A stretch of 64,000 nucleotides of DNA, from contig JAFUIP010000014.1 of NCBI GenBank assembly GCA_017468435.1, positions 124,001-188,000 on the forward strand, in the 5' to 3' direction. The notes beneath the pieces are model-generated. The model searched no databases and was not told the origin of the DNA. It was given only the letters and a program-made list of their open reading frames with translations. This DNA is from Bacteroidales bacterium. Its GTDB lineage: Bacteria; Bacteroidota; Bacteroidia; Bacteroidales; UBA1402. The number at the start of each line of letters is the position of its first letter. Position 1 is the first letter of the stretch. Positions 27,961 to 37,200 of the stretch are shown piece after piece. Both the position numbers and the translations under genes were made by a program.

Positions 27961-28872
27961 CAACTGGCTCGAAGCATCGAAATGGAGATCTTCCATGCCG
28001 GTAATCTCGGTGGAAGTTTCACCAATCCAACCCAATGACTGCTGTTGCGCCGTATAGACTTTTACAAAATTTATTTGGTTGAGTTTCACCGCTTTACCAG
28101 AATCATCTACCGCCCAATCTATGTCGAAGCAAGATGCTGAAGACTGATTGGGCACGTTGTCTGCATAGCCCCAATCGAAAGCCGGACTCTTGAAAGTGGA
28201 ACCTTCTTGATAAGACGTAGAGGGCAATCGCGCACCTTCGAAAACAAGACTGTCGGCCTTTTCCCACCAAGGATAATACGCTTGCTTATGATATTGATTT
28301 CGTGAAACGAAGCCGCTTTCTCCTTGATTGTCAACCCAATAAATATCCGCATTCAGTGAATCGGGACGATAATAAACGCAACGATATTGATGAATCACCT
28401 CCGGATTATCGTATTCGGAGGCTCGCAGTTCATACCAATTATCGTCTGGCAAACCATTGCCATTTTCATCGGCCGAAACCATGACAATGCCAGGCTCCGC
28501 ATTGCCTTCGTAAGCATTTCCGTAAATCTTGAAATCGACCGTATCGGGCTCATTGACAATGGCATGATCGAAGCCCACTACAATGTATCCGCCCCAAGCA
28601 CCAAGCGACACCATGCCGGTGTTCACGCTACCCACTAAAAGTTCTTCGGCACGCGCCAGAACTGCGTCCTTGGTATCGCCTTCGCTCGCTGCGGGAATAA
28701 CATTGACAAACTGGCCCGGCGCCGGACAATAGTCGAAAACCCGCGCGATGTAGGGAGATTTCTCTTCTTGTCCGGAATCAGGGTCACAACAAAGACAAGA
28801 CGTGAACATCGAGGCGCAGAACAAAAGCATCCCACACAAAACCAAGCATTTATGTAAAGGAAATTTGAGCAT
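27958..28872 (-). CDS. Cell-surface lipoprotein, family not identified
   Basis: 304 residues. It has a lipoprotein signal peptide with a Cys-rich end (LFCASMFTSCLCC; C26 most likely anchored). The mature part has acidic, possibly calcium-binding loops (SADENGNGLPDDNWYELR) and beta-rich segments (GGYIVVGFDHAIVNEPDTVDFKIYG given in parts: GGYIVVGFDHAIV, then VDFKIYGNAYEG). Similar Bacteroidota surface proteins are annotated only as 'cell surface protein' and some lie near cobalamin-uptake genes; no such genes are present here. The function is unknown. Confidence 0.65.
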   Translation of the reverse strand: MLKFPLHKCLVLCGMLLFCASMFTSCLCCDPDSGQEEKSPYIARVFDYCPAPGQFVNVIPAASEGDTKDAVLARAEELLVGSVNTGMVSLGAWGGYIVVGFDHAIVNEPDTVDFKIYGNAYEGNAEPGIVMVSADENGNGLPDDNWYELRASEYDNPEVIHQYRCVYYRPDSLNADIYWVDNQGESGFVSRNQYHKQAYYPWWEKADSLVFEGARLPSTSYQEGSTFKSPAFDWGYADNVPNQSSASCFDIDWAVDDSGKAVKLNQINFVKVYTAQQQSLGWIGETSTEITGMEDLHFDASSQL

Positions 28873-28912
28873 TATCGGCTAAACACTATATAAGGAAAAC
28901 AAATAATTGACA

Positions 28913-28943
28913 GAAAAAAAGCAACCCGTTGAAAGGTTGCTTT
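28913..28943 (-). terminator. Rho-independent terminator of the ferredoxin gene
   Basis: GCAACC (28921-28926) pairs with GGTTGC (28935-28940) over an eight-base loop. Read on the minus strand, a run of seven Ts follows. Confidence 0.85.
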
Positions 28944-28965
28944 AGCGTACTTGGACAACGATAAC

Positions 28966-29133
28966 TTATCCTAAGTGAATTGCCTCTGAGGGGCAAACAT
29001 CTGCACAAGAACCACATTCGGTGCAAGCTTCAGGATCGATGCTATAGATATCACCTTCTGAAATAGCGCCAACGGGACATTCGTCGATACAAGTTCCACA
29101 TGCAACGCAATCTTCACTAATAACGTATGCCAT
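28966..29133 (-). CDS. 2[4Fe-4S] ferredoxin
   Basis: 55 residues from ATG 29133 (MAYVISEDCVACGTC...). Two cluster motifs are complete: CVACGTCIDECP and CTECGSCADVCP, the pattern of bacterial-type ferredoxins carrying two [4Fe-4S] clusters. It is a low-potential electron carrier in the cytoplasm, typical of anaerobes. The longer upstream frame is rejected because it runs through the promoter. The leader contains a perfect GGAGGA/TCCTCC inverted repeat (29149-29162). Confidence 0.93.
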   Translation of the reverse strand: MAYVISEDCVACGTCIDECPVGAISEGDIYSIDPEACTECGSCADVCPSEAIHLG

Positions 29134-29180
29134 AGTTTCAAGATTTATGGAGGATTTCCTCCGGTTAATAATTGGTGCCA

Positions 29181-29188
29181 CAAAAATA
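29181..29188 (-). promoter_or_regulatory. -7 element (TATTTTTG) for the ferredoxin gene
   Basis: On the minus strand TATTTTTG is preceded at 18 bases by TTG (29209-29207). This is slightly short spacing for the consensus. It lies 48 bases before the ATG. Confidence 0.5.
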
Positions 29189-29260
29189 GTAGTATTTTTT
29201 GTCTTGCAAGTTTTTTTTTGCAATAAATCTTCACTTTTTGCGTTTATATAAAACATTTTC

Positions 29261-29983
29261 GTGAATGCCGTGTTGAAATTGAAACATTACATACTCATTT
29301 GTTGTTGCCTGTTTGCAGGAATCTTTATCTCGCAAGCCCAATCAAAAAGGCAATATTTGCAATACGAAGACCTTCGTCCATATCATTTCGGGTTTTCGGT
29401 AGGGCTTCATACACAGGATTTTCTGATTCAACACTCAGGACTTCAAGACGCAGAAGGCAACAGATGGTATGGAAATGTGCCCAATTATACGCCCGGATTC
29501 AGCGTCGGCGTGTTGGGCGATTTACGCATTTCCGATGCTTTCAGCCTTCGCCTGACGCCCTGTATTCACTTCGGCTCGAAAGAAATGGATTTGTTTTCTG
29601 ATGCGCCGGATACCAAAATAGAACGCGTGACGGTGCGCTCCAACTATATTATGATGCCGCTTTTGGTGCGTTACCGCGGGGCAAGAAGCAATAACTACCG
29701 ACCTTATATTGCCACAGGTTTCAGCGTAGGCATAGATGCCGGCAACCGCAAGAACGAAGCCATAGAACTGACCTCGCTCAACACCTATTGGGAATTGGCC
29801 TTTGGTTGCGATCTATACATGCCGTATTTCCGTCTCGTACCCGAACTGAAACTTTGCATCGGGTTGGACGACATTTTCCAACACCATCGTCCCGACGAGG
29901 CCAGCCAAGCCTTCGTCAACTACACCAACGCATTCGACCGCATCAGTTCGCGCCTGATAGTGCTGTCTTTCCAATTCGAATGA
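29261..29983 (+). CDS. porT: PorT family outer-membrane protein (type IX secretion)
   Basis: Up to 240 residues. It has a signal peptide (LKHYILICCCLFAGIFISQA), then the PorT-like start RPYHFGFSVGLHTQDF and an eight-strand barrel pattern (YTPGFSVGVLGDLRI, YRPYIATGFSVGIDAG). PorT is needed for type IX secretion in Bacteroidota. The start is uncertain: GTG 29261, GTG 29270, TTG 29273 or TTG 29279 are possible and no ATG is present. Two window proteins carry type IX-style tails. Transcribed divergently from the ferredoxin gene. Confidence 0.75.
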   Translation: MNAVLKLKHYILICCCLFAGIFISQAQSKRQYLQYEDLRPYHFGFSVGLHTQDFLIQHSGLQDAEGNRWYGNVPNYTPGFSVGVLGDLRISDAFSLRLTPCIHFGSKEMDLFSDAPDTKIERVTVRSNYIMMPLLVRYRGARSNNYRPYIATGFSVGIDAGNRKNEAIELTSLNTYWELAFGCDLYMPYFRLVPELKLCIGLDDIFQHHRPDEASQAFVNYTNAFDRISSRLIVLSFQFE

Positions 29984-30012
29984 TTATTGCTGAGAAATGA
30001 TTATTGCAGAGA
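29979..30012. repeat. 17-bp tandem duplication including the porT stop codon
   Basis: Two adjacent 17-base copies, 29979-29995 and 29996-30012, read AATGATTATTGC(T/A)GAGA with one difference. The first copy contains the TGA stop of porT (29981-29983). Confidence 0.9.
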
Positions 30013-30026
30013 GAGTAGCTTGAGCC

Positions 30027-30734
30027 TCAAAGACTCTGCATTCTAAGCATCATGCCGGCCAGCATGGCGGCAGTTTCCGTACGCAGACGCATCGGACCAA
30101 GACTCAGTGTGGTAAAGCCAAGTTCGCGCGCCATCTGCACTTCTTCCAAAGAGAAATCGCCCTCGGGACCAATCATCACCAAAGCATCGCCGCCCTGCAA
30201 ATCCACTTCCTTGATAAAGACACGTTTGCCGGCTTCGTCTTCGGGATAACAATGACAGATGAATTTATGAGCCTGAGCCTGCGTTTTCACAAATTGCTTG
30301 AAGATCTGAAGCTCGCCAATTTCGGGCAAAGTGGCACGCTGCGATTGCTTCATGGCCGACACGGCAATTTTGACCAAGCGTTCGGTATTGAGAACCTTGC
30401 GTTCACTAAAACGCGTCTGCAAGAAATAAATACCATCCACGCCCATTTCGGTGAGTTTCTCCACTAACCACTCCATACGATCCATATTCTTGGTCGGCGC
30501 CACAGCCACATACACTTTCGGCAGATGATTCTCTTGGGGCATCACCTCTTGCACTTCCACGGCACAGCGTTTGGCATTGGCATCGGCAATGATGGCCCGG
30601 TAAAAATTTCCCTTGCCGTCGCAGAGCGTAATCTCATCGCCCACAGACAGACGAAGCACGCGCACACAATGTCCCGACTCTTCTTGCGAGAGGAATGGAT
30701 TCGTTTCGATATCCGGTGTATAGAAAATTGCCAT
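30027..30734 (-). CDS. rsmE: 16S rRNA m3U1498 methyltransferase
   Basis: 235 residues. It has an N-terminal PUA-like part and a SPOUT methyltransferase knot: VAVAPTKNMDRMEWLVEKLTE region (seen as VAVAPTKNMDRMEW), MIGPEGDFSLEE, and the closing LGPMRLRTETAAMLA. RsmE methylates U1498 in the decoding region of 16S rRNA using S-adenosylmethionine. Length and motifs are normal. A candidate small RNA ending in a terminator lies ~65 bases upstream on the same strand. Confidence 0.92.
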   Translation of the reverse strand: MAIFYTPDIETNPFLSQEESGHCVRVLRLSVGDEITLCDGKGNFYRAIIADANAKRCAVEVQEVMPQENHLPKVYVAVAPTKNMDRMEWLVEKLTEMGVDGIYFLQTRFSERKVLNTERLVKIAVSAMKQSQRATLPEIGELQIFKQFVKTQAQAHKFICHCYPEDEAGKRVFIKEVDLQGGDALVMIGPEGDFSLEEVQMARELGFTTLSLGPMRLRTETAAMLAGMMLRMQSL

Positions 30735-30796
30735 GTCCTTTATTTACTTGTTATACAAAATTATCTTAATCGTATTATTCAGCATCTGATTGTCAT

Positions 30797-30828
30797 AAAA
30801 AAAGAGGAAACAAAAATGTTTCCTCTTT
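30797..30828 (-). terminator. Strong terminator ending the candidate small RNA
   Basis: AAAGAGGAAAC (30801-30811) pairs with GTTTCCTCTTT (30818-30828) across six bases, an 11-pair stem. The minus strand then has a run of at least seven Ts. Confidence 0.9.
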
Positions 30829-30891
30829 AAAAGAAGATTATCTCCCGACAACCTCTCTTCATTAACCTTAAATCTAATACCATGAAAAACA
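30797..30891 (-). ncRNA. Candidate small RNA (~95 nt) with own promoter and terminator
   Basis: On the minus strand a complete promoter (30928-30897) is followed by ~95 bases without an ORF, containing a hairpin GGTTGTC-GGGA-GATAATC near 30845 and ending in a strong terminator (30828-30797). The promoter spacing, the GNRA-like loop and the terminator argue for a discrete short transcript. It could instead be a leader that attenuates rsmE, whose ATG is 63 bases past the terminator. Bacteroidales genomes carry many short conserved RNAs; a family name could not be assigned. Confidence 0.6.
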
Positions 30892-30896
30892 CGTAG

Positions 30897-30928
30897 CAAA
30901 ATTAGATTCTTTATTTTTCTCTGCCAAA
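30897..30928 (-). promoter_or_regulatory. Consensus promoter of the candidate small RNA
   Basis: On the minus strand TTTG (30928-30925) is followed after 20 bases by TAATTTTG (30904-30897), a perfect match to the Bacteroidota consensus, with no start codon plus ORF close downstream. Confidence 0.75.
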
Positions 30929-30999
30929 TATCAAAGCCCGAAATCTGAAAAAAAGTTGCAAAACTTTGATTTTTTAAGCTTTTTTAACAATTAAAAGAA

Positions 31000-31674
31000 T
31001 CAATCTTGGGTAAAAACGCGCCAAAGTGACTCATCTTTCGGACATGGAGCCACTACATCGATTAGATTTTTACTGACAGGATGCACAAATTGAATGCGTC
31101 TTGCATGAAGAGAAATGCCCCCATTCGGGTTGGATCGGGGAAATCCGTATTTCAAATCGCCTTTGATGGGACAACCCATGCCCGCCAACTGACAACGAAT
31201 CTGATGATGACGACCCGTTTTCAAATCGACCTCGAGCAAAGCATATCTATCGCTCACTGCCAAAAGCTTATACGAAAGGATGGCTTTCTTGGCATTGGCC
31301 TTGGGTTGATTGTACACGTAAGATTTGTTCTGCTTCTCGTTGCGAACGATATACTGCTCCAAAATGGCCGCCTCTTGTTTGGGACGATCCTTGACAATGG
31401 CCCAGTAGGTTTTTTGCACCTCACCATTGCGAAACATTTCGTTGAGACGGGTCAGCGCTTTGCTGGTTTTGGCAAACACCACGATACCGCTCACCGGCCT
31501 GTCGAGCCTGTGAGTGACGCCCAGGAACACATTGCCCGGTTTCTGATACTTCTCCTTGATATAAGCCTTCAAGCTGTCTTCGAGAGAAGTGTCGCCGGTT
31601 TTGTCCACTTGCACAATCTCATTGTTGGTTTTATTGACAATGATGATGTGGTTGTCTTCGTAGAGAACGGTCAT
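31000..31674 (-). CDS. RluA-family RNA pseudouridine synthase
   Basis: 224 residues. The catalytic motif THRLDRPVSG carries the essential Asp; LLEVDLKTGRHHQIR is the conserved TGRxHQIR-type block. There is no N-terminal S4 domain, so it is a short single-domain member. It isomerises specific uridines in rRNA or tRNA; the target position cannot be told. The leader just upstream has a 16-bp duplication. Confidence 0.88.
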   Translation of the reverse strand: MTVLYEDNHIIIVNKTNNEIVQVDKTGDTSLEDSLKAYIKEKYQKPGNVFLGVTHRLDRPVSGIVVFAKTSKALTRLNEMFRNGEVQKTYWAIVKDRPKQEAAILEQYIVRNEKQNKSYVYNQPKANAKKAILSYKLLAVSDRYALLEVDLKTGRHHQIRCQLAGMGCPIKGDLKYGFPRSNPNGGISLHARRIQFVHPVSKNLIDVVAPCPKDESLWRVFTQD

Positions 31675-31684
31675 GCGGTTTCTG

Positions 31685-31714
31685 ACAAAATTTCCAACTT
31701 ACAAAATTTCCAAC
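31685..31714. repeat. 16-bp-period tandem duplication before the pseudouridine synthase gene
   Basis: ACAAAATTTCCAAC occurs at 31685-31698 and again at 31701-31714, offset 16 bases, between the S20 terminator and the start of the synthase gene. Confidence 0.85.
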
Positions 31715-31743
31715 AAAAAAAAAGACCGTAATAAATACGGTCT
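31715..31743 (-). terminator. Rho-independent terminator of rpsT
   Basis: AGACCGTA (31723-31730) pairs with TACGGTCT (31736-31743) over five bases. The minus strand continues with a run of nine Ts. Confidence 0.88.
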
Positions 31744-31767
31744 GACACATATAAATCGCTTAAAGAA

Positions 31768-32022
31768 TTACGCCAATTTGTTAACAGCCTTCGTCAAGCT
31801 AGATTTCAAGTTGGCAGCTTTATTCTTGTGAATAATGCTCTTCTTTGCCAAGCGATCCAACATTGAACATACTTGAGGCAACATAGCAACTGCTTCAGCC
31901 TTATCGGTAGTAGCACGCAATTTGCGTACAGCGTTACGAGCAGTCTTTGCATAGTAGCGGTTGTTCAATCGTCTTGCTTGTGTCTGACGAATTCTTTTCA
32001 AAGATGATTTGTGATTAGCCAT
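31768..32022 (-). CDS. rpsT: 30S ribosomal protein S20
   Basis: 84 residues, standard length. It shows the basic N-terminus [19 protein letters not shown] and the conserved C-terminal [20 protein letters not shown]. It binds 16S rRNA and helps small-subunit assembly. The gene lies 27 bases downstream of tRNA-Glu on the same strand, probably in one transcript. Confidence 0.96.
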   Translation of the reverse strand: MANHKSSLKRIRQTQARRLNNRYYAKTARNAVRKLRATTDKAEAVAMLPQVCSMLDRLAKKSIIHKNKAANLKSSLTKAVNKLA

Positions 32023-32049
32023 TTCAAAAATGCTTTAAATAAAAATTAG

Positions 32050-32121
32050 TAGCCCATAGCGGAATCGAACCGCTCTTTCAAGAATGAAAATCTTGCGTCC
32101 TAACCGATAGACGAATGGGCC
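32050..32121 (-). tRNA. tRNA-Glu (anticodon TTC)
   Basis: 72 nt cloverleaf: acceptor GGCCCAT/ATGGGCT (first pair G-U), anticodon stem GCAAG/CTTG side with loop TTTTCAT, giving anticodon TTC, and T-arm GCGGTTCGATTCCGC. CCA is not encoded. Confidence 0.93.
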
Positions 32122-32169
32122 TTCCTATTTGCATCATCTACTCACCTTGTGCGAGCAATTTTGCGGGTG

Positions 32170-32199
32170 CAAAGATATAGCAAATTTTTATACTTCAAA
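32170..32199 (-). promoter_or_regulatory. Promoter of tRNA-Glu and rpsT
   Basis: On the minus strand TTTG (32199-32196), 18 bases, then TATCTTTG (32177-32170). The spacing is one base short of the usual range. Confidence 0.5.
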
Positions 32200-32247
32200 A
32201 GTTTTTCAATCTTTTTTTTCTAAAAAATTTACATCTGATTTGCTATC

Positions 32248-33909
32248 TTATTGATTATCAACAATCAAACTCGAACGATATTTTTCATCATCCTGGAGAA
32301 CCTCCACCGCTTTTCTCAAGAAAGCATCGTCTTGGATAAAGTATTCATGCTCTCCTTTTTGATAATAATAGCGCAAAACAATGCTCGACTCAAGCAATTT
32401 CACAACATCATCGCGAAACAAATCCAAGTCGCGCTGTAAATCTTCGTTGAGTTTTTCCTCAAGTTTATTCATCTCCTCTTCTACTTGCGCATAATAACCC
32501 TCCTGCTTAAGAATGGTTTTCAAACGATCCAATTGGGAGCGGCTGCGCATATCGTACTTGACACCTTTTTCAATGACGTATTTCTTGAAATCCTCGTACT
32601 CGGCATCTGTCAGATGGAATTGAGAGGCTGGCGCGATGCGCTCGTGTTCGCGGAAATACTTGTTGGCATACTGCGAGAACAAATCTTCGGCCACCAAACG
32701 CATGCACAACACCGAAATGGGATCTTCCTTCACATCGAAATCGGGACGGATGCCGCCACCATCGCGCACTTCGCGTCCGTTCCGGGTATGGAAAACCGTG
32801 GTAAGACTATCGGGAATTCGCGCCACGCGACCATCCTCGCCTCTATGCGCATAATCTATGGCCTGAATGCAACGTCCGCTGGGAATGTAATATTTGGCCG
32901 TGGTCAATTTCAACAAACCATCGTAGGGCATTTCGCGCGTAGCCTGCACCAGACCCTTACCGAAACTGCGTTCTCCCACAATCACCGCACGATCCAGATC
33001 TTGCAGCGCGCCGGCCACGATCTCCGACGAAGAAGCTGAACCCGAAGTGATAATCACTGCCAAGGGCATCAACGTATCCACAGGCACCGACGTGGTTTTA
33101 TACGACCTGTAATCGCCCGGATTCTTTCCTTTTGTCGAAACAATTTCCTCTCCTTTATTAACAAAGAGATTGCAAATAGAAATAGCCTCCGACATCAATC
33201 CTCCGCCATTTTCACGCAAGTCGAGCACCAGCTTTTTGGCACCTTTCGACTTCAAATCGAGCAAGGCGGCGCGCACTTCTTGCGTGGCTTTGTCGGTGAA
33301 ACTTTCCAAATAAATATAACCGATGCCTTCGGCCACCATACCATAATATACAACCTGAGGCACCACAATCATCTGACGCGTCAACTTGATTTTCAGCGGT
33401 TTCTTGACACCCTCGCGGCGAATGCTGAGCGTGAGTTCCGTATTCGGACGTCCCTTCAATTTGTCGCTCACATAAGACACGGTCTTGCCTTCCATCGATT
33501 CTCCGTCAATGCTGAGAATTTCGTCCCCGAAGAGAATGCCGGCCTTTTGCGCAGGCATATTTTCATAAGGTTCAGAAAAATAAATCATGCCATCGCGCTG
33601 CGAAATGATAGCTCCCACTCCGGCATATTCACCGGTGGTCATATACTTAAAATCGGGCAAATCTTCCTCCGGAATATAAGAGGTATAAGGATCATACATG
33701 GAAAGCATACCTTCCAAAGTTGCATTGAAAACCTTGTCCACATCGGTGGAATCTACATAATACGCTTCCAAATCGCGAAGCATTTCGTACATCACTTCAA
33801 AATATTTCGTGATTTTGTAATTGCGGCTCTCTGTGTTCACGGCATGCATGGATAACGCTGTCAATAAAGCAGTTACCAAGATTACTCCATTTAATAATGT
33901 CTTCTTCAT
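32248..33909 (-). CDS. S41 family C-terminal processing peptidase
   Basis: 553 residues from ATG 33909, which opens the signal peptide MKKTLLNGVILVTALLTALS. A PDZ domain (about 90-180; EPYENMPAQKAGILFGDE) precedes the protease core with the Ser-Lys dyad: Ser in TSGSASSSEIVAGAL and Lys in GERSFGKGLVQ. A helical C-terminal extension follows. It works in the periplasm, cleaving proteins near their C-termini or degrading tagged ones. The upstream 20 codons are excluded as promoter sequence. Confidence 0.9.
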   Translation of the reverse strand: MKKTLLNGVILVTALLTALSMHAVNTESRNYKITKYFEVMYEMLRDLEAYYVDSTDVDKVFNATLEGMLSMYDPYTSYIPEEDLPDFKYMTTGEYAGVGAIISQRDGMIYFSEPYENMPAQKAGILFGDEILSIDGESMEGKTVSYVSDKLKGRPNTELTLSIRREGVKKPLKIKLTRQMIVVPQVVYYGMVAEGIGYIYLESFTDKATQEVRAALLDLKSKGAKKLVLDLRENGGGLMSEAISICNLFVNKGEEIVSTKGKNPGDYRSYKTTSVPVDTLMPLAVIITSGSASSSEIVAGALQDLDRAVIVGERSFGKGLVQATREMPYDGLLKLTTAKYYIPSGRCIQAIDYAHRGEDGRVARIPDSLTTVFHTRNGREVRDGGGIRPDFDVKEDPISVLCMRLVAEDLFSQYANKYFREHERIAPASQFHLTDAEYEDFKKYVIEKGVKYDMRSRSQLDRLKTILKQEGYYAQVEEEMNKLEEKLNEDLQRDLDLFRDDVVKLLESSIVLRYYYQKGEHEYFIQDDAFLRKAVEVLQDDEKYRSSLIVDNQ

Positions 33910-33955
33910 CGTGTTTATTGGTCTTGAAAAAATAATTATTTGAAAAATTTTGTTG

Positions 33956-33963
33956 CAAATATA
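33956..33963 (-). promoter_or_regulatory. -7 element (TATATTTG) for the S41 peptidase gene
   Basis: On the minus strand TATATTTG lies 46 bases before the ATG at 33909. No clear -33 element is seen. Confidence 0.45.
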
Positions 33964-33994
33964 TTGCATATTTCGAAATATCGCTGTACTTTTG
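33964..33994 (+). promoter_or_regulatory. Promoter of tRNA-Asn
   Basis: TTG (33964-33966), 20 bases, then TACTTTTG (33987-33994), ending 29 bases before the tRNA. Confidence 0.65.
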
Positions 33995-34023
33995 TCGCGC
34001 TTTTAGGAACTATTAGCAAATCT

Positions 34024-34100
34024 TCTTCAGTAGCTCAGTCGGTTAGAGCACCTGACTGTTAATCAGGGGGTCGTAGGTTCAAGTCCTACCTGAAGAGCCA
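34024..34100 (+). tRNA. tRNA-Asn (anticodon GTT), CCA encoded
   Basis: Acceptor TCTTCAG/CTGAAGA, D-arm GCTCAGTCGGTTAGAGC, anticodon loop CTGTTAA giving GTT, T-arm TAGGTTCAAGTCCTA, discriminator G and an encoded CCA (34098-34100). Confidence 0.95.
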
Positions 34101-34103
34101 ACA

Positions 34104-34138
34104 AGCAGTTACAACGATGTTGTAGCTGCTTTTGTTTT
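34104..34138 (+). terminator. Rho-independent terminator of tRNA-Asn
   Basis: AGCAGTTACAAC (34104-34115) pairs with GTTGTAGCTGCT (34119-34130), 12 pairs with a three-base loop, followed by TTTGTTTT. Confidence 0.88.
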
Positions 34139-34161
34139 ATTCTCACATCACCAAAATCCCG

Positions 34162-34192
34162 TTGTCGGTTAGTAAAAAAAATCTTATACTTG
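34162..34192 (+). promoter_or_regulatory. Promoter of the TPR-barrel-recO operon
   Basis: TTG (34162-34164), 20 bases, then TATACTTG (34185-34192), one mismatch from TAnnTTTG, 27 bases before the ATG. Confidence 0.5.
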
Positions 34193-34218
34193 CAGTTTGA
34201 TTTTAAACAGCAACAACT

Positions 34219-37200
34219 ATGAAGAAACTCCTGCTTCTGATAAGCTTGATGATATCGCTAACTTATTATGTACAAGCGCAAAAGCATCAAGAAAACAACC
34301 TTAACCTTTACCATTCTTGTCAGGAATATTTCCAAAGCGAGCATTACGATGTTTGTCTTACCCAGACCGAGAATCTGCTTGCCCAAAGCCAAGGATTGAG
34401 CGAAGGCCAGGTGGAACACGCCCGTTTCATGCAGGCAGCCAGCGCTTTTTACCTGAACCAAATGAATTCCAGCTTGTTGCTTCGCGATTTTCTGGCAGAT
34501 TATTCCATGTCGGTGTATGCGCCCAAAGCCTTCTTCATGCTGGGAACCTGCGCCATGAATGCCGGACAATATCAGGACGCCATCGGATTTTACAACTTAT
34601 GTCAACGTAGCGCGCTCAGCAAAAAAGAATACGAAGATTATCGTTTCCAACTGGCTTACACCCACATGCAACTGGAAGATTTTCCCAAAGCCGATTCCAT
34701 TTTTCATGAACTCATAGCCGAAAACGGACGCTATCTCTTGCCCGCCACCTATTATACTGCCTACATAGATTATAAGGAAGGTTTTACACAGGAAGCTATG
34801 AAAGGTTTCCGTCAAGTGGCTGATGTAGAGGAATATCGACACACGGCGCCTTTTTATATCATGCAACTCCAATTCAATGAGGGACAATTTGTTGAAATGT
34901 TGGAAACAGCCGAACGATTGTTGCAGGAGAATCCCACACAAAGTGAAAAAACAGAGCTTTATCGTTTGTCGGCAGCGGCGCACTACGAATTGAAAAACTA
35001 CAGGGACGCCCAAGTTTTTTACGAAAAATATTTGGCCGAAGATCCTGAAATTCTGCGCACTGACGCTTATCGTATAGGTATGATTCATTTCCTGGAAAAA
35101 CGATACGACAAGGCGCTCACGTATTTTTCCAAGGCCAGCGGAGAAGATGATGCTTTGGCACAAAATGCCATTTTCCACGTGGGTGTTTGCTATTTGCAGA
35201 TGCAGAAGAACGACATGGCGCGACTGAGCTTCGAAAGAGCCAGCCTCAGCCATCACGACAAAGGCACCAAGGAAGACGCGCTCTACAACTACGCACTGCT
35301 CTGCTACGAAACTTCGTTTTCTCCCTTCAACGAACAAATCAAGGCTTTCGAAAGAATTCTGGAAGAATTTCCCAACAGCAAATATTCCGACCAGATTTAC
35401 AGCCACTTGGCCGACGCTTTCTTGAGCAATTCCAATTATCAGGCAGCCATCGACTTTATCGGAAAGATTGACAAGCCTTCGCAAAACATGCTCCAGACCA
35501 AGACCAAACTTTACTTCCTCTTGGGCATGGAACGTTTCAACAATGCCGATTACCAGGCTGCTTACAAGAATTTCCTCGCTTCCACCGATTTAGGTAGAAA
35601 AATTGGCATTGCCACACCGGAAGCCTATTTCTGGAAAGGCGAAACAGCTTATCGCCTGAACGATTTGAAGACGGCCACCCGCGATTTCCAGACTTTCCTC
35701 AACGACAAGAATGCTTCGAAATTCAAGGCTTATCAGATTGCGCATTACGATTTGGCTTACTGCTATTTCAATTCGAAGAACTACAACGATGCACTGAAAT
35801 ACTTCGAGAAATATTGCCAGCTTGCGTCGGGCAAAAAGGAGGCTCCGTACGTGGACGCGCTGAATCGCATAGGCGATTGCTATTATTTCGCAAGACAATA
35901 TCAACAGGCTGAAAAATATTATGCCCAAACCGACAGACTCATGCCTTCTGGCAACGATTATGCAGTGTATCAGCAAGCTTTCTGTTTAGGTTTGCGCAAG
36001 CAGTATAAGGAAAAGGCCGCGTTGCTTCAAAGCTTCGAAAAACGTTTCCCGAAATCGGATTATCTGACCAAGGCCCTGTACGAAGAAGCCCGAGCCTTCG
36101 TGAGCATGCGTCAGCAAAAAGAAGCCATTGCCGTGTTCCAAAGATTGATGAAGAAAGCGCCCAACAGCGAGTTGGCTCGTAAGGCCGGTGTGCAGATTGG
36201 ATTGCTTCATTATCAGAGTGGTAACGCCACGCAAGCCATCGCCGCTTACAAGAAAGTGATTGACGATTATCCCGGCAGCCAGGAAGCTCAAACCGCCATC
36301 AACGACTTGAAAACCATTTATGTAGCCACCAATCAGGTGAACGAGTTCGTGACTTACCTTTCGGGATTGGGTGATGATTTTGCCTTGCAAGCCGGCGAAC
36401 AGGATTCGCTTTCGTACATGGCAGCCGAACGTCTGATGATGGACAGCAAAAACGACCAAGCCATCGCGGCTTTCCAACAATACTTGCAGCAATTCCCGCA
36501 GGGTGGTTTCTATACTCCGGCCAACTATCATTGTGCCAATTTGTTGTACGAAAAACACCGCGTGGACGAAGCCATAGAACATTATAAGAATGTGTTGAAA
36601 CAAAAAGGTAATCCCTTCATGACGGACGCCTTGATTGCTTTATCGGACAATGCTTACGCGAAAGAAGCTTACAACGAAGGATTGGCCTATTACCAACAAT
36701 TGTACACGCTTGCTGACAATAGAAACACGCGCCTGCAGGCAAAAACAGGCATCATGCGATGTCTGGCGGCCTTGGAACAGAGTGCGGAATTGCTGGCAGT
36801 TTGCGAAGAGTTGTTGCAGGAAAGCCATCTCAGCCCGGAACTTCAGCGCGAAGCGCGTCATCATAAAACGCAATCTTTGGTGAAACTGAACCGCAGCGAT
36901 GAAGCCGTGAAAGATTGGGAAGCCTTGTCGAAAGATTCTCAGACTGCCTTTGGCGCCGAGGCTCGTTTCTTGTTGGCGGAATATTGGTTCGAAAAAGGCA
37001 ACAACGACAAAGCGCTCAAATTGGCTCAGGATTTCTTGAAGGACGGCACGCCGCATGCCTACTGGATGGCTCGTTGCTTTGTGCTGATGGCCGACATTTT
37101 CATGAAACAAGGCGATGATTTCCAAGCTAAACAATATTTGCTCAGCCTGAAGGAGAATTATACCGATACCGATGATATTCAAGATATGATCAGTGTACGT

